Notes: generated by a model not told the origin, from the letters alone. Shown: positions 20,473 to 32,256, counted from the stretch's first letter. The stretch is 64,000 bases of DNA from Deinococcus ficus (GCF_003444775.1 NZ_CP021081.1:608001-672000); one strand, 5' to 3'. Translations and numbers: made by a program.

Positions 20473-20591
20473 ACGAACGCGCTCGCGGGTCGCGGGCGCC
20501 TGAGCCGCATGAGGAAAACATCAAGTCCAGTCTGAAGGCCCCGCCGCCCGCCCCTCACCCGGCCCGCCGGAGTGAAGCGAACACTGCAGGC

Positions 20592-20855
20592 ATGACCGAC
20601 ACCGGCGGAAAGTACGGCGACCATCCTCTGGGCAGAAGCGTGGAGGAGATCGAGCGGGAAAGCGGCAACGTCCGCCAGTCGCCCGTGGAGGGCGAGGCGC
20701 AGGGGGGCGCCGGGGTGGTCGTGGTGCCGGCCATCTCGAACATCAACGAGACGGCGGTGCCCGGCGTGATCGTGAACCCGGGCGCGCTGGTGGAACCTGG
20801 GGCCGGCCCGGACGACGGCCGCGCGCGGCCTGCCCGGGACAGCAGCGAGGAGTGA
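20592..20855 (+). CDS. Small acidic hypothetical protein, 87 aa
   Basis: A soluble, probably disordered protein beginning [21 protein letters not shown] and ending in an acidic tail (RPARDSSEE). It has no signal or membrane segment. Its middle ([23 protein letters not shown]) is hydrophobic and may form strands. AACACT lies 6 nt before the ATG in the leaderless position. It resembles short conserved deinococcal proteins as far as I can recall, but I assign no function. Confidence 0.7.
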   Translation: MTDTGGKYGDHPLGRSVEEIERESGNVRQSPVEGEAQGGAGVVVVPAISNINETAVPGVIVNPGALVEPGAGPDDGRARPARDSSEE

Positions 20856-20900
20856 ACCGGTCCGGGTGGGCGGCGGGAAGGCGGTAAGCTTCCCTGCACG

Positions 20901-23864
20901 GTGAATACCTCCGCGACTGCCTTCCCGATCCTGCCGGCCGCGCTGTCGGCCGCGCAGTCCGTGCCGGAGTTCGGTGCGGCGCTGTGCGCGTTCGCCTGCG
21001 AGTTCACGCGGGCGCACGGCGTGCGGGTGTGGGTCAAGGCCGACGGGCACCTGTCGGACGTGGGCTGCGAGGGCCGCGGGCTGGGCCTGAGTGACGGGGG
21101 GCTGGCCGGCCGGGCCCTCACGCAGGGCCGCGCGCAGGAGGAGGGCATGCTCTGCGCCCTGCCGTTCGGGACGGCGCAGGCCGGCGGGGTGCTGGAATTC
21201 GTGGGCGCCGACCCGGAGTGCCTCGCGGCCCTGGCCGCCTTGGGGCCCCTGCTGGCCCTGGCGCTGGAAGGCGTGCAGGCCCGCGAGGCGCGGCGGGGCC
21301 GGGGCCGCGCGGCGGAGACGGTGGAGCAGCTCGTGCGGCGCCTGGGCGGCAGCCTGGACCTTGCGGAGGTCCTGACCGCCACCGCCGAGAGCGCCGCGCT
21401 GGCGCTGGGCTTCGAGCGGGCGTTCGTGGGCCTGTTCAGCCGGGTGGAGGAGGAACGCGCCCACACCGGCGACGTGTTCACCTACGGCTTCGAGGACGAC
21501 GGGGACGGCGGCTTCCAGGGCGGCATCGGACTGGGACCCGTGTCGTTCCGGCGGGTGGTGAAGCAGGGAGAGGTGATCCTGTACGACCGCGTCCGGGACG
21601 CCGGCACGCCCATGGCGCGCTCCATGCAGGAGATGAACCCGGAAGTCGCGCTGATCGCGCCACTCTCCGCCCGCGGACGGCCGCTGGGCGTGCTGTACGT
21701 GGACAGCCGCAAGCCCGGCGCCCGCCTGACCGAGGACGACACCTGGCTGGTGCTCACGCTGGCCGAGCAGGCGTCCCTCGCCATCGACAACGCCCGCCTG
21801 TACGGGCAGGAGACCCGCAAACGCGAGAACGCCGAGGCGCTGCGCGAGGCCGGCGCCGCCCTGGCCGGCAGCCTGCACCTGCACGACACCCTGACCCGCC
21901 TCATGGAGCGCGCCACCACCCTCTTCCGCGCGGACGCGGCCGGCGTGTACGAACTGCAGCCCGACGGGCGCACGCTGGTGATCCGCAACGCCGTGGGCCT
22001 GCCCAGCGAGTACGTGCTGCGCGTGCGCGCCAAGGTCGGCGCGGGCGTGACCGGCCGGGCGGTGGAGAGCGGGGAGCGCGTGACCGCCCCGGACCTGCGG
22101 ACCGCGCACCTGGGCGGCGGCAGCCGTTACACCCGGCAGCTGCTCGCGCAGGGCCGCTACCCGTACCGGGGCGTGGTGGCGCTGCCCCTCAAGACCCGCG
22201 TGGGCACCTTCGGGGCGCTCACCCTGTACTGGGAAGACGCCCTGCCGCTGGACGCCGACGACCTCGCCCTGACCGAGGTGTACGCCGCGCAGGCGTCCCT
22301 GGCGCTGGAAAACGCCCGGCTGTACGAGGAGGAACTGCGGCGCGAGCGCGAGGCGGCCGTGCTGCTGAACGTCGGCCGCCTGCTCGCCGAGGACCAGAGC
22401 GACGCGGCCCTCACCGAGGCGGCGCGGCTGGCGACCCTCGCCCTCAGTGCCGGGCGGGGCCTGATCGCCCTGACCGACAGCACCGGCGCCCTGACGCGCT
22501 GCGCCACCTACAACCTGCACCGCCCCAGCCCGGAGGACCTGGACGCCCTGGCCGGGCAGCTCGGCCGTGGCCCGCGGCCGCTCACGCGGCGGCACGCGCT
22601 GCCGGTGGCGGGCAGCGCCCTGATCGTGCCGCTGCGCGCCGACCTGGGCGCCGACCTGGGCGTGGGTGCCCGGCCGGGGCCGGACGTGGCGGGGCCGGGC
22701 GGCCTGCTGGGCTTCCTGTACGCCGACGACCCGGGCACCGAGCCGCCCAGCGACCGCGTGCTGGCCCTGGCCCGCAGCGTCGCCGACCAGATGGCCCTGA
22801 CCCTCAGCCGCGAGCGGCTGCTGACCGCCCTGGCCCGCGAGGAGGCCCGCTACCGGCAGCTGTCGGAAAGCGCGCACGACCTGATCCTCAGCGCGGACGG
22901 GCAGGGTGTGGTCACGTACGCGAACCCGGCCGCCACCCGGCTGCTGCACGCCCGGGGCCTGGAACCGGTGGGCACGCCGCTGCTGGACCTGCCCACGCCC
23001 GACACCCGCCCCGCCCTGAGCGCCGCCTGGATGGCCGCGCACACGCACCTTGCCGGGGGCCGGGCCGACATCCAGATCGGCCCGCACCGCCTGGAAGTCC
23101 GCCTGAGTCCGGTGGGGGCCGGGCCGGGCGAGGGCGTGCTGATGGTCGCGCGGGACCTGTCGGAGATGCAGCAGCTGGCCGAGGAGATCGCCCGGCGCGG
23201 GCAGGCGCTGGAGGCCGCCACCAGCCGCACCGTGGAGCTCCGCACGTACCTGACGCTGTTCACGCAGGCGCAGGAAGAAGAGCGCCGCCGCATCAGCCGT
23301 GAACTGCACGACGACACCGCCCAGGTGCTCACCGCCACGTCCCGCCGCGTGGCCCGTCTGGCCCGCGACCTGGAGGGAGAGCGCCGCGAGCGCGCCGACG
23401 ACATCCTGGCCGACCTGGACAGCGCCATTCAGGGCGTGCGGCGCTTCGCGCGGAACCTGCGGCCCAGCGTGTTGGACGACCTGGGGCTCCTGCCGGCCCT
23501 GGAGTGGCTGGCCACGCAGGCGCAGACGGACACGCGCCTGGAGGTCAGCGGCCAGGACCGCCGCCTCAACCCCACGGTGGAACTCACGGTGTTCCGCCTG
23601 GCGCAGGAGGCCCTGAACAACGTGGACAAGCACGCCCGGGCCGGCACCGCCGCGATCCGGGTGGCGTTCACGGAGGAGGGCGTGCGGGTGGCGATCAGTG
23701 ACGACGGGCAGGGCTTCACCACCGCGCACGCCGAGGCCCGCGCGCAGGCCGGTCACCTGGGCCTGATCGGCCTGCGGGAGCGGGTGGCGCTGGCCGGCGG
23801 GCACCTGGACGTGCAGAGCGCGCCGGGGCAGGGCACCACCCTGGTCTTCGACCTGCCCGGGTAA
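20901..23864 (+). CDS. Large multi-GAF/PAS sensor histidine kinase
   Basis: A 987-aa soluble sensor kinase. Reading from the N-terminus: a divergent GAF-like region (to about 130), GAF domains at about 150-305, 320-475 and a further GAF-like one at 485-640, a PAS domain at about 650-760 ([32 protein letters not shown]), then the HisKA_3 box [16 protein letters not shown] with His803. The HATPase domain has N-box [16 protein letters not shown] and G-boxes SDDGQGF and [17 protein letters not shown]. The start is GTG at 20901 with TAAGCT 10 nt upstream. No response regulator is adjacent, so the partner is elsewhere. Confidence 0.93.
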   Translation: MNTSATAFPILPAALSAAQSVPEFGAALCAFACEFTRAHGVRVWVKADGHLSDVGCEGRGLGLSDGGLAGRALTQGRAQEEGMLCALPFGTAQAGGVLEFVGADPECLAALAALGPLLALALEGVQAREARRGRGRAAETVEQLVRRLGGSLDLAEVLTATAESAALALGFERAFVGLFSRVEEERAHTGDVFTYGFEDDGDGGFQGGIGLGPVSFRRVVKQGEVILYDRVRDAGTPMARSMQEMNPEVALIAPLSARGRPLGVLYVDSRKPGARLTEDDTWLVLTLAEQASLAIDNARLYGQETRKRENAEALREAGAALAGSLHLHDTLTRLMERATTLFRADAAGVYELQPDGRTLVIRNAVGLPSEYVLRVRAKVGAGVTGRAVESGERVTAPDLRTAHLGGGSRYTRQLLAQGRYPYRGVVALPLKTRVGTFGALTLYWEDALPLDADDLALTEVYAAQASLALENARLYEEELRREREAAVLLNVGRLLAEDQSDAALTEAARLATLALSAGRGLIALTDSTGALTRCATYNLHRPSPEDLDALAGQLGRGPRPLTRRHALPVAGSALIVPLRADLGADLGVGARPGPDVAGPGGLLGFLYADDPGTEPPSDRVLALARSVADQMALTLSRERLLTALAREEARYRQLSESAHDLILSADGQGVVTYANPAATRLLHARGLEPVGTPLLDLPTPDTRPALSAAWMAAHTHLAGGRADIQIGPHRLEVRLSPVGAGPGEGVLMVARDLSEMQQLAEEIARRGQALEAATSRTVELRTYLTLFTQAQEEERRRISRELHDDTAQVLTATSRRVARLARDLEGERRERADDILADLDSAIQGVRRFARNLRPSVLDDLGLLPALEWLATQAQTDTRLEVSGQDRRLNPTVELTVFRLAQEALNNVDKHARAGTAAIRVAFTEEGVRVAISDDGQGFTTAHAEARAQAGHLGLIGLRERVALAGGHLDVQSAPGQGTTLVFDLPG

Positions 23865-23877
23865 GGTGCATGGAAAA

Positions 23878-23900
23878 ACCCCCTCCACACGGGAGGGGGT
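23878..23900. terminator. Bidirectional terminator between the sensor kinase and recR
   Basis: ACCCCCTCC (23878-23886) pairs with GGAGGGGGT (23892-23900); an A-rich run before it becomes U-rich for the minus-strand transcript. Confidence 0.75.
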
Positions 23901-23915
23901 CAGGGGTACTGGGGC

Positions 23916-24515
<600 letters not shown>

Positions 24516-24543
24516 GCCGGCCCCCGGTTCAGGCGCCCGGTCA

Positions 24544-24834
24544 TCAGAATCCGGGGATGCCCAGGCCGCGCGTGGCGTCCTGCTGCAGGTCCTCGGCCTT
24601 GGCGGTGGCGTCCTGCAACGCCACCAGCAGCAGGTCCTCCAGGGCTTCCACGTCGTCGGCGTCCACGGCCTCGGGCTTGATCTTCAGGCCCATCACCTTG
24701 CCGTGCCCGTTCATGGTCACGGTGACCAGACCGCTGGCGCTGCCTTCCACGGTTTTCGCGGCCAGTTCCTCCTGGATTTTCGAGGCGGCCACCTGCGCCT
24801 GCTGCATCTGCTTCATCAGTTTCTTCATGTCCAT
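24544..24834 (-). CDS. ybaB: YbaB/EbfC family nucleoid-associated protein
   Basis: A 96-aa dimeric DNA-binding protein. Sequence MKKLMKQMQQAQVAASKIQEELAAKTVEG gives the N-terminal coiled helix, followed by VTVTMNGHGKVMGLKI and a C-terminal helix LEDLLLVALQDATAKAEDL. It sits directly upstream of recR as in most bacteria. TAAACT 6 nt before the ATG at 24834 marks a leaderless promoter for the pair. Confidence 0.92.
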   Translation of the reverse strand: MDMKKLMKQMQQAQVAASKIQEELAAKTVEGSASGLVTVTMNGHGKVMGLKIKPEAVDADDVEALEDLLLVALQDATAKAEDLQQDATRGLGIPGF

Positions 24835-24840
24835 TTCCGC

Positions 24841-24846
24841 AGTTTA
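24841..24846 (-). promoter_or_regulatory. -10 hexamer, leaderless promoter of ybaB-recR
   Basis: TAAACT on the minus strand with 6 nt to the ATG at 24834. Confidence 0.6.
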
Positions 24847-24890
24847 CCCGGCGGACTGAAGGGCGATGGTGGGGTGTGTCCGGGCGGTGC

Positions 24891-27359
24891 TTACTGTCCC
24901 GGCGCGGCTTCGTCCAGCGGCGGCAGGCTGTCCAGGCCGGGGTCTTCGGGCGTGAACGTGACGTCCCCGGTGGTCTCGTCTTCCGGAACGAGTTCCGGCT
25001 CGGGGGCGGGTTCAGGCGTGGGCAGCGGCTCGGGCGGCGCGATCTCGGCAGGCGCGGCCGGGTCCGGCGCCGGCTCGGTCACGACCGGCTCGGTGGGCAC
25101 CTCCTCGGGCGGCAGGGCGGGAATCTCGCTGACCTCGGGGGTCGGCTCGGCGATCACGGCCGGTTCCGGTTCGCGGATGATCTCGGGTTCCGGCTCTGGC
25201 TGCGGCGCCGGGGTGGGCGGGGTGGGCGTGCGGGCCTGTTCGCGGCGCGTGCGGCCGTCATGCTGCACGGGGCCCTGGTCGGCCTCGGCGGTGCGGAAGG
25301 CCATGCTGACCTGCCGCACCACGCGGTACGTGATGCCGTCCGGTTCCACGAAGCGGGTGGGGGTCACGCCGCTCAATGCGCCCGCCATGGCCGCCTGCCA
25401 GATGGGCGTGGGCACGGTGCCGCTGTACGCCCAGGCGGGCATCACGCCGCCCTCCTGCTTCCCGACCCACACGGCGCCCGCCATGGTGGGCGTCACGCCG
25501 GCGAACCACAGGTCCTTGATGTCGTTGGTGGTGCCGGTCTTCCCGCCGACCTCCCAGCCGGGAATGCGCGCGCGGGTGGCGAGCCCGCCCTGCGCTTCGG
25601 ACAGGTCGTTCACCACGCCGCGCAGCATGTCCAGGCCCAGCCACGCGGTCTGCGCGTCCCACACGCGGCGGGATTCAGGCGCGGCGCGTTTGTACACGGC
25701 CTCGCCCTTGGCGTTGTCGAACCGCCGGACCAGCGTGGGCTGGTGGTACAGGCCGCCGTTCACGAAGGTGGCGTACGCGGCGGCCATCTGCAGCGGGCTG
25801 GCTTCCAGCGTGCCGATGCTCAGCGAGAGCCCCAGGTTCTTGGGCACGTCGAAGCCCAGGTCGCGGAGTTTGTCCTCGAAGACGGGCACGCCGAGTTCCT
25901 GCGCGATGCGCACGGTGGGCAGGTTCAGGCTGTGGTCCAGCGAGTAGCGCATGGTCACGAAGCGGCCGGTCCAGCGGCCGTCGTAGTTTTTCGGCTGGTA
26001 GTCCGTGCCGGTGATCGGCGCGTCGAGGATGGTGTCGCTCTGCTTCCAGCCTTTTTCCAGCGCCAGGGCGTACAGCAGCGGCTTGATGCTGCTGCCCACC
26101 TGCCGCTTGGCCTGCACGGCGTTGTTCCAGTCGCTGGGCCGCTCCCCGGTGAGTTTCTGCCCGACCAGCGCCAGCACCTCGCCGTCCTTGGGGCTGACCA
26201 GCGCGATGCCCAGCGTGGCGCCGTCCGGCAGGTTGCGGGCGTTCAGGCTGGCCTGCTCGGCCGCCTGCTGCGCCTGCACGTTCATGCCGGTGTAGATCTT
26301 CCCGCCGGCGTACAGCGCCTTGCGGCCCACCAGCGGCAGCAGTTCTTTCTCCACCGCCTGAAGGTAGTGGCGGTACAGGTAGCGCTCCCGCATGCCGGAC
26401 TCCATCAGGCGGATGTTCGACTGGATGCGGCCCGGGTTTTCCAGGGCGGCGCTGCGCAGCGTGCCGTCCGTGTTCCAGCCCAGGCGCCACCCGGCCGGGT
26501 AGATGGGGGTGCGCCACGCGGCGTCCGCCTCGGCCTTCGTGACCTGCCCGTCCTCGACCATTCGGTCAAGCAGGCTGCGCATCAGCGGGCGGTACGCTTT
26601 GAAGTCCTTGTAGCGGCGGTTCGGCGCGGGGATGATCGTGGCGAGGTACACGCTCTCGGCGAGGTTCAGTTCCGAGGCGTTCTTCGCGAAGTAGGCGTGC
26701 GCGGCCGTGCCCGCCCCCACGATGTCCGAGCGGCCCCCATCGCCCCAGTAGATGACGTTCAGGTAGGCGTTGAGGATCTTGGTCTTGTCGAAGCTGCGGT
26801 CCACCTGGTAGGCGAGCACCGCCTCCTTGAACTTGCGCTCCGGGGTGCGGGCGCCTTCCAGGTCGGCCAGCAGGGTGTTCTTCACGACCTGCTGCGTGAT
26901 TGAGCTGCCGCCCTCCAGGTCGTTTTTCAGCAGGCCCTTGAGCACCCCGCGCGCGATGCCGATGTAGTCCACGCCGTGATGCGCGAAGAACCGACGGTCC
27001 TCGCTGGTCACCACGGCCTTCTGCAGCCAGGGGCTGATCTGCCCGAGTTTCAGCAGGTTCAGGTTCGCGCTGCCGCCGCTGCTCAGGCTGGGCGTCAGCG
27101 TGCCCACCAGCGCGCCCGTGCGGTCGTACACCCGGGTCTGGCCGCTGAACTCCAGCACGTCCAGGTCCGAGGCGCGCGGCAGGTCCCGGCCCCACATGAC
27201 CCACAACCCGGCCACGCCCAGCACGGCCAGGAACAGCGCCCAGCCCAGCAGGCGGAAGAACCACGCCAGGCAGCCGCCCCGCCCGGGCTCCGGCGTGCGG
27301 GCGGCGGGGCGGGTCTGTGGGGTGGATTTCGCGGCGGGTCTCCCGGAGGCGGGCGTCAT
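24891..27359 (-). CDS. Class A penicillin-binding protein (PBP1-type)
   Basis: An 822-aa bifunctional peptidoglycan synthase anchored in the inner membrane. After a Pro-rich cytoplasmic start, one helix ([23 protein letters not shown]) leads to the GT51 glycosyltransferase with [20 protein letters not shown] (catalytic Glu) and [12 protein letters not shown]. The transpeptidase has SIKP in [17 protein letters not shown] (S-x-x-K), SLN in [12 protein letters not shown] and GKTGTT (K-T-G). The final 110 residues are an unusual acidic Pro/Glu-rich tail of repeated PEP units. The start ATG follows TATGCT by 8 nt. Confidence 0.94.
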   Translation of the reverse strand: MTPASGRPAAKSTPQTRPAARTPEPGRGGCLAWFFRLLGWALFLAVLGVAGLWVMWGRDLPRASDLDVLEFSGQTRVYDRTGALVGTLTPSLSSGGSANLNLLKLGQISPWLQKAVVTSEDRRFFAHHGVDYIGIARGVLKGLLKNDLEGGSSITQQVVKNTLLADLEGARTPERKFKEAVLAYQVDRSFDKTKILNAYLNVIYWGDGGRSDIVGAGTAAHAYFAKNASELNLAESVYLATIIPAPNRRYKDFKAYRPLMRSLLDRMVEDGQVTKAEADAAWRTPIYPAGWRLGWNTDGTLRSAALENPGRIQSNIRLMESGMRERYLYRHYLQAVEKELLPLVGRKALYAGGKIYTGMNVQAQQAAEQASLNARNLPDGATLGIALVSPKDGEVLALVGQKLTGERPSDWNNAVQAKRQVGSSIKPLLYALALEKGWKQSDTILDAPITGTDYQPKNYDGRWTGRFVTMRYSLDHSLNLPTVRIAQELGVPVFEDKLRDLGFDVPKNLGLSLSIGTLEASPLQMAAAYATFVNGGLYHQPTLVRRFDNAKGEAVYKRAAPESRRVWDAQTAWLGLDMLRGVVNDLSEAQGGLATRARIPGWEVGGKTGTTNDIKDLWFAGVTPTMAGAVWVGKQEGGVMPAWAYSGTVPTPIWQAAMAGALSGVTPTRFVEPDGITYRVVRQVSMAFRTAEADQGPVQHDGRTRREQARTPTPPTPAPQPEPEPEIIREPEPAVIAEPTPEVSEIPALPPEEVPTEPVVTEPAPDPAAPAEIAPPEPLPTPEPAPEPELVPEDETTGDVTFTPEDPGLDSLPPLDEAAPGQ

Positions 27360-27367
27360 ACGCCCAG

Positions 27368-27373
27368 AGCATA
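27368..27373 (-). promoter_or_regulatory. -10 hexamer of the penicillin-binding protein gene
   Basis: TATGCT on the minus strand with 8 nt to the ATG at 27359. Confidence 0.55.
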
Positions 27374-27479
27374 AGGGCTGCGCATGTGAGGGAACGTCCA
27401 CCCAAAGGCGGAGCGCCCGGCGCCGCCCCGCGCTCACTGTTCGGGACCGGTGCCGGCGGGTACAGTGAGCGCCGCCATC

Positions 27480-28361
<882 letters not shown>

Positions 28362-28515
28362 AGCCGGGCGCCGGGAACCTGCCCCGCGCGGCCCAGGGCG
28401 TTGGCGGGGGCCGCTGGCGTTTGCCCATGCAGCCACATTCCTGTGCGCGCCGGCCCTCTACGCTGGGCGGACCTTTCCCGGTCCTGCCCCTCCGCCCCTT
28501 GTCCCAGGAGTGACC

Positions 28516-29037
28516 ATGTTCCGATCTGCCCGCCTGCCTGTTCCTGCCCGCCTTCTGCTGCTCGCGCCGGCCCTGCTGCTGGGTGGCGCGGCCGCGAAAC
28601 CCTCCGCGCTGGCCCCGAACCTGGCGGTGCTCAAGCAGGACGCCCTGCCGCTGTGCTACGACGCGGCCGTGTTCGTGAACGACCGCCAGGACACCGCGCT
28701 GGAAAAACGTGCGGAGGCAAAGATCGCGGCGCTGCTCACGGACCTCAAGCTCAAGGCCTCCGAGTTCGACACGGCGCGCTTCTGCGACCGGGTGCTGAGC
28801 CTCACCTTCGACATGGACAACGCCACCGCGCCCACCCTGTACAACGCGGACTTCGTGCTCGAAACCCTGAACGCCTACGACGAGAGCGTGGACCTGAAGA
28901 TCGCCGTGATCTGGAACGTGGGCCGCTGGGGCGGAGACCCCGCGAAGTACTCGGCTGATCAGGTCACCCGGCGGCTGGACGACGTGCTGAACGTGTTCGT
29001 GCAGGCCTTCCGCGAGGACTTCACCTCGCTGCGCTGA
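28516..29037 (+). CDS. Exported hypothetical protein, 173 aa
   Basis: I do not recognise a family. Residues 1-26 form a Sec signal peptide (RLLLLAPALLLGGAAA). The mature part has two cysteines (PLCYDAAVFVND and ARFCDRVLSL), which may form a disulfide, and a mixed alpha/beta pattern ending in a long helix (RRLDDVLNVFVQAFREDF). CCAGGAG 5 nt before the ATG gives a clear Shine-Dalgarno; TACGCT at 28459-28464 is a possible -10. It is followed 46 nt later by another exported unknown on the same strand. Confidence 0.78.
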   Translation: MFRSARLPVPARLLLLAPALLLGGAAAKPSALAPNLAVLKQDALPLCYDAAVFVNDRQDTALEKRAEAKIAALLTDLKLKASEFDTARFCDRVLSLTFDMDNATAPTLYNADFVLETLNAYDESVDLKIAVIWNVGRWGGDPAKYSADQVTRRLDDVLNVFVQAFREDFTSLR

Positions 29038-29083
29038 CCGGCCTCGTGGGAACCCAGTGGCGGCCCGGCCCGTACTGGTGGTG

Positions 29084-29731
29084 ATGAACCGCTCCCTGAT
29101 CCTGACCCTGACCACCCTGGCCCTGCTGGGAGGTGCCGCCGACGCCGGTCGGCGCAGCGGCGGGGGGTTCGGCGGCAGCCGGGGCAGCACGTACAGCGCC
29201 CCGCGCACGCCCACCTACCGCGCCCCCGCCCCGCGCGTGAACACCGCCCCGCGCCCCCGGACCACCACGCCCGTCACGCCGAACACGACCAAGGCGAACA
29301 CCCGCACCGCCACGCCCCCAGCCGGAGCCACCAGCCCCCTGAACCGCGCCGCCGCGGCGAAGGTCACGCCCACGCAACTGTCCCAGTGGAGCAAGGTGAA
29401 ACTCCCGGCCGGCGTGCCGCGCGACGCGATCACCTACAGCGCCGTGCGGGACAGCCGCTACGCGTACCAGCTGCAACCCGGCCGCTACTACCCCTACCCG
29501 CAGAGCTACTACCGGCAGCGCGGCATCGGCTCGGACCTCCTCAAGTACGCGCTGATCTTCACCGCGGTGAGCAGCGTCGCCAATGCGGTCACGCCGGACG
29601 TGGTGGTCACGTCGGCGGGCGCCACCGTTCCCGTGGCCCCGGCGCCGGGGCCGAACCTGTGGGCGTACGCGGGCGTGGGGTTCCTCGCCGCGGCCGCGGC
29701 GTGGTTCCTGGCCGGCCGCCGTCGCCGCTGA
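29084..29731 (+). CDS. Exported Ser/Gly/Pro-rich protein with C-terminal membrane anchor
   Basis: A 215-aa protein of unknown function. A signal peptide (SLILTLTTLALLGGAADA) precedes a Gly/Arg/Ser stretch (RRSGGGFGGSRG) and a Pro/Thr-rich segment to about residue 85. A compact part with many tyrosines (RYAYQLQPGRYYPYPQSYYR) follows. The C-terminus has a hydrophobic helix (LWAYAGVGFLAAAAAWFLAG) and RRRR tail, resembling a surface or periplasmic protein anchored in the membrane. The start at 29084 fits the signal peptide best. A strong terminator follows. Confidence 0.75.
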   Translation: MNRSLILTLTTLALLGGAADAGRRSGGGFGGSRGSTYSAPRTPTYRAPAPRVNTAPRPRTTTPVTPNTTKANTRTATPPAGATSPLNRAAAAKVTPTQLSQWSKVKLPAGVPRDAITYSAVRDSRYAYQLQPGRYYPYPQSYYRQRGIGSDLLKYALIFTAVSSVANAVTPDVVVTSAGATVPVAPAPGPNLWAYAGVGFLAAAAAWFLAGRRRR

Positions 29732-29744
29732 CCGCCCACGAGAA

Positions 29745-29787
29745 CCAGGGAAGGCCCGCTCCATGTGCCGGAGCGGGCCTTCCCTGG
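29745..29787. terminator. Very strong bidirectional terminator
   Basis: A perfect 18-bp stem with arms at 29745-29762 and 29770-29787 and a 7-nt loop, between convergent genes. Confidence 0.8.
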
Positions 29788-29804
29788 GCCTGGTCTGGCC
29801 CTGC

Positions 29805-30131
29805 TCAGCTCTCGTCGATCTGACGCAGGTTCTCCAGCCGCTGCGCGAGGTCGCCCAGGCCCAGGGCGCGCAGGGCCTTGGTGGCGCGGGTCAGGCCAGG
29901 TTCGTCCACGCGGCCCTGGTTCCATCCGGCGATCAGCATCGCGCAGCCCTGCAACGCGTCCGACACGCTTTCCTTGTGGAACATGGCGGCCAGGTTGCCG
30001 GGCTGGGCGGGGGTGGTCTGCTGAACCTGCGCCTGGGCGTCCAGGATCACCTGCATGAAGATCTGGTCGAGCCGGGCGCGGTCCTGCGCGCTGATTTCCT
30101 TGCCGGCGCTCTGGGGGTCACGGTGCGTCAT
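29805..30131 (-). CDS. Hypothetical helical protein, 108 aa
   Basis: A small soluble protein that I cannot assign. It is helix-rich (ARLDQIFMQVILDAQAQVQQ, SVSDALQGCAMLIAGWNQGR, LTRATKALRALGLGDLAQRLENL) with one Cys. The ATG at 30131 is set by TACACT 7 nt upstream. It lies 74 nt downstream of the Yip1 gene on the same strand but is separated from it by a T-tailed terminator, so it is an independent unit. Confidence 0.78.
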   Translation of the reverse strand: MTHRDPQSAGKEISAQDRARLDQIFMQVILDAQAQVQQTTPAQPGNLAAMFHKESVSDALQGCAMLIAGWNQGRVDEPGLTRATKALRALGLGDLAQRLENLRQIDES

Positions 30132-30138
30132 CCGCGTC

Positions 30139-30144
30139 AGTGTA
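30139..30144 (-). promoter_or_regulatory. -10 hexamer, leaderless promoter of the 108-aa gene
   Basis: TACACT on the minus strand with 7 nt to the ATG at 30131. Confidence 0.6.
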
Positions 30145-30161
30145 GGCGAGCGCCGCCCATG

Positions 30162-30186
30162 AAAAAGAGGCCCCGCGGGGGGCCTC
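30162..30186 (-). terminator. Rho-independent terminator of the Yip1 gene
   Basis: On the minus strand an 8-bp stem, GAGGCCCC and GGGGCCTC, with a 4-nt loop is followed by TTTTT (30162-30166). It is the most canonical terminator here. Confidence 0.85.
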
Positions 30187-30205
30187 GTCGGCAGGGGGGC
30201 GGGGA

Positions 30206-30793
30206 TCAGCGGCCGAGGCTGAAGATCCCCAGCATGATGGTGCCGATCACGCCGCCCACCAGGAAGTTCGCCACGGCGGCGAGCAGCAGCGTGATGATGG
30301 CGCTGCCCTGGTCGCGCAGGTTCATGCTGGACTGCACGGCCAGGTACCCGAAGTACGCCATGGCCAGCGAGATCACGAAGCTGACCAGCCAGCCGAGGAT
30401 GGGGATGATCCCGATCAGGGTGGCCAGGATGCTGAGCGGCACGAAGAACAGCGCGAAGGAGTAGGCGACCTCGGCGTAGGTCCCGCTGCCGCGGAAGAGG
30501 TTCTTGCCGATCAGGTACACGGCGCCCGTGAAGATCAGGAACTGCAGCGGGATGGTGATCAGGCGCGTGAGGAACTGCCCGACCACGGTGACGTCCGAGT
30601 GGAACGGCGCGAAGATCGCGGCGATCACGGCGGACACCAGCGCGGCCAGCGCCACGTAGATGAAGGCCTGCGTGGTCCCGCCGCGGCGTTCGAAGCGTTC
30701 GAAGGTGTGGGGGCTGGGCTGCGCCAGCACGGCCGTGCTCTGGCCGAACATGTCGCTGACCGTGGCCTGGACCTGCGTGGTGGTCTTCGTCAT
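30206..30793 (-). CDS. Yip1-domain membrane protein
   Basis: A 195-aa inner-membrane protein with about five hydrophobic helices from residue 40 on ([104 protein letters not shown]). The pattern is that of bacterial Yip1/DUF1282 proteins, whose role is unclear. The ATG at 30793 follows TACTGT by 5 nt. It diverges from the biotin transporter operon, and the inverted repeat in front of bioY lies 64 nt upstream of its start. Confidence 0.83.
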   Translation of the reverse strand: MTKTTTQVQATVSDMFGQSTAVLAQPSPHTFERFERRGGTTQAFIYVALAALVSAVIAAIFAPFHSDVTVVGQFLTRLITIPLQFLIFTGAVYLIGKNLFRGSGTYAEVAYSFALFFVPLSILATLIGIIPILGWLVSFVISLAMAYFGYLAVQSSMNLRDQGSAIITLLLAAVANFLVGGVIGTIMLGIFSLGR

Positions 30794-30798
30794 GCCCC

Positions 30799-30804
30799 AC
30801 AGTA
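30799..30804 (-). promoter_or_regulatory. -10 hexamer, leaderless promoter of the Yip1 gene
   Basis: TACTGT on the minus strand with 5 nt to the ATG at 30793. Confidence 0.5.
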
Positions 30805-30856
30805 CGCGGCCGGGGGGCTGTGGGTTGCGCGTGAGAATTTGAACCTGCATCACTCT

Positions 30857-30890
30857 TTCGTTCAGTGCAAACGGACGGTCTCTGAACGAA
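30857..30890. promoter_or_regulatory. Candidate BirA-type operator upstream of bioY
   Basis: TTCGTTCAG (30857-30865) and CTGAACGAA (30882-30890) are a perfect 9-bp inverted repeat with a 16-nt spacer. Known BirA operators have 9-bp arms separated by about 14-16 nt in front of biotin synthesis or uptake genes. The repeat ends 40 nt before the bioY start, at the expected upstream edge of the promoter. The arm sequence differs from the classical one, so identification rests on geometry and gene context. Confidence 0.55.
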
Positions 30891-30930
30891 GTGCAGTTTT
30901 TCCCGCCCGCCCCATGCCACAATGCCGGCC

Positions 30931-31515
30931 GTGAACACCGCCCGCACCGCCCCCCTGACCACCCGGGACATCGTGTACATCGCGCTCTTCGCGGCCATCA
31001 TGGCGGCCCTGGCCGTCATCCCGCCCATCAACCTCGCCACCGGCGTGCCCATCACCTCCCAGACCCTGGGCGTGGGCCTGGCCGGCGCGATCCTGGGCGC
31101 GCGGCGCGGCGGGCTGGCCATGCTGCTGTTCCTGCTGCTCGTCGCCCTGGGCCTGCCCCTGCTGGTCGGCGGGCGCGGCGGCGCGGGCGTGTTCGCCGGC
31201 CCCACCGGCGGCTTCCTGGTCGCGTGGCCCGTCGCGGCGTACCTGATCGGCCTGCTCACCGAACGCTACTGGCAGCGCCTGACCGTCCCGGTCGCCTTCG
31301 GGATCATCTTCCTGACCAGCGTGGTCGTGATGTACAGCATCGGGAACGCGTGGCTCAGCTACAGCGCGAACATGCCCTTCCTCAAGGCGCTGCTCGCCTC
31401 GGGCCCCTTCCTGCCCGGCGACGCCCTGAAGGCCCTGATCGCCGCGTTCGCCGCCGTGACCGTCAAGCGCGCCAACCCGATCATCCGCCCCGCGCCCGTC
31501 GCCGCCGCCCGGTGA
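30931..31515 (+). CDS. bioY: Biotin ECF transporter S component BioY
   Basis: A 194-aa inner-membrane biotin-binding subunit with six helices. [23 protein letters not shown] and the loop [23 protein letters not shown] are the BioY signature, followed by [21 protein letters not shown]. The GTG at 30931 is preferred because CACAAT lies 7 nt upstream in the leaderless position; an ATG nine bases earlier is possible. The ATPase and T component follow in the same direction, making a dedicated biotin uptake system. Confidence 0.92.
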   Translation: MNTARTAPLTTRDIVYIALFAAIMAALAVIPPINLATGVPITSQTLGVGLAGAILGARRGGLAMLLFLLLVALGLPLLVGGRGGAGVFAGPTGGFLVAWPVAAYLIGLLTERYWQRLTVPVAFGIIFLTSVVVMYSIGNAWLSYSANMPFLKALLASGPFLPGDALKALIAAFAAVTVKRANPIIRPAPVAAAR

Positions 31516-31560
31516 GGTGAGGGCCATGCCCCAGGCCCAGCCGACAGGGGAGGCCGCGCC

Positions 31561-32256
31561 GTGATCTCCCTGGAGAACGTCACCTTCGGGTACGACGGCC
31601 GCGCCCCGCTGCTGCAAGACCTGACCGTCACCCTGGGCGAGCGGCGCATCGGGGTGATCGGCAGCAACGGCAGCGGCAAGAGCACCTTCGCCCGGCTCCT
31701 GAACGGCCTCCTCACGCCCACCGCCGGCCGCGTCACCGTGGACGGCCTGGACACCCGCACGCACGGCCGGGACGTGCGCCGCCGCGTGGGCTTCGTGTTC
31801 CAGAACCCGGACAGCCAGATCGTGTTTCCCATCGTGGAGGAGGACCTCGCGTTCGGGCTCAAGCCCCTGAAGCTCGCGCCGGCCGAGCAGGAGGCCCGCA
31901 TCACGGAGGTGCTGGCCCGCTACGACCTGCAGGCGTACCGGCAGCACCCCAGCCACGCGCTCAGCGGCGGGCAGAAACAGCTGCTGGCGCTGTCCGGCGT
32001 GCTGGTCATGCGCCCCGAGTACCTGATCCTGGACGAACCCACCACCCTGCTGGACCTGCGCAACCGCACCCGCGTCGCGCGCGCCATCCGGGACCTCCCG
32101 CAGACCGTGATCGCCGTGACGCACGACCTGGATCTCCTGCACGACTTCGACCGGGTGCTGGTGTTCGACGGCGGGCAACTGATCCTGGACGCCGCCCCGC
32201 CCGAGGCGCTGGCCCACTACCGGGCCCTGATGACCGGAGAGGGCGGGACCGCGTGA
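31561..32256 (+). CDS. bioM: Biotin ECF transporter ATPase BioM
   Basis: A 231-aa ABC ATPase of the energy-coupling-factor type. It has Walker [18 protein letters not shown], the Q-helix region [22 protein letters not shown] typical of ECF A subunits, signature [17 protein letters not shown], Walker [13 protein letters not shown] and the H-loop TH. The GTG start has GGGGAGG about 10 nt upstream. It ends in a 4-nt overlap with the T component and energises BioY-bound biotin release. Confidence 0.93.
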   Translation: MISLENVTFGYDGRAPLLQDLTVTLGERRIGVIGSNGSGKSTFARLLNGLLTPTAGRVTVDGLDTRTHGRDVRRRVGFVFQNPDSQIVFPIVEEDLAFGLKPLKLAPAEQEARITEVLARYDLQAYRQHPSHALSGGQKQLLALSGVLVMRPEYLILDEPTTLLDLRNRTRVARAIRDLPQTVIAVTHDLDLLHDFDRVLVFDGGQLILDAAPPEALAHYRALMTGEGGTA

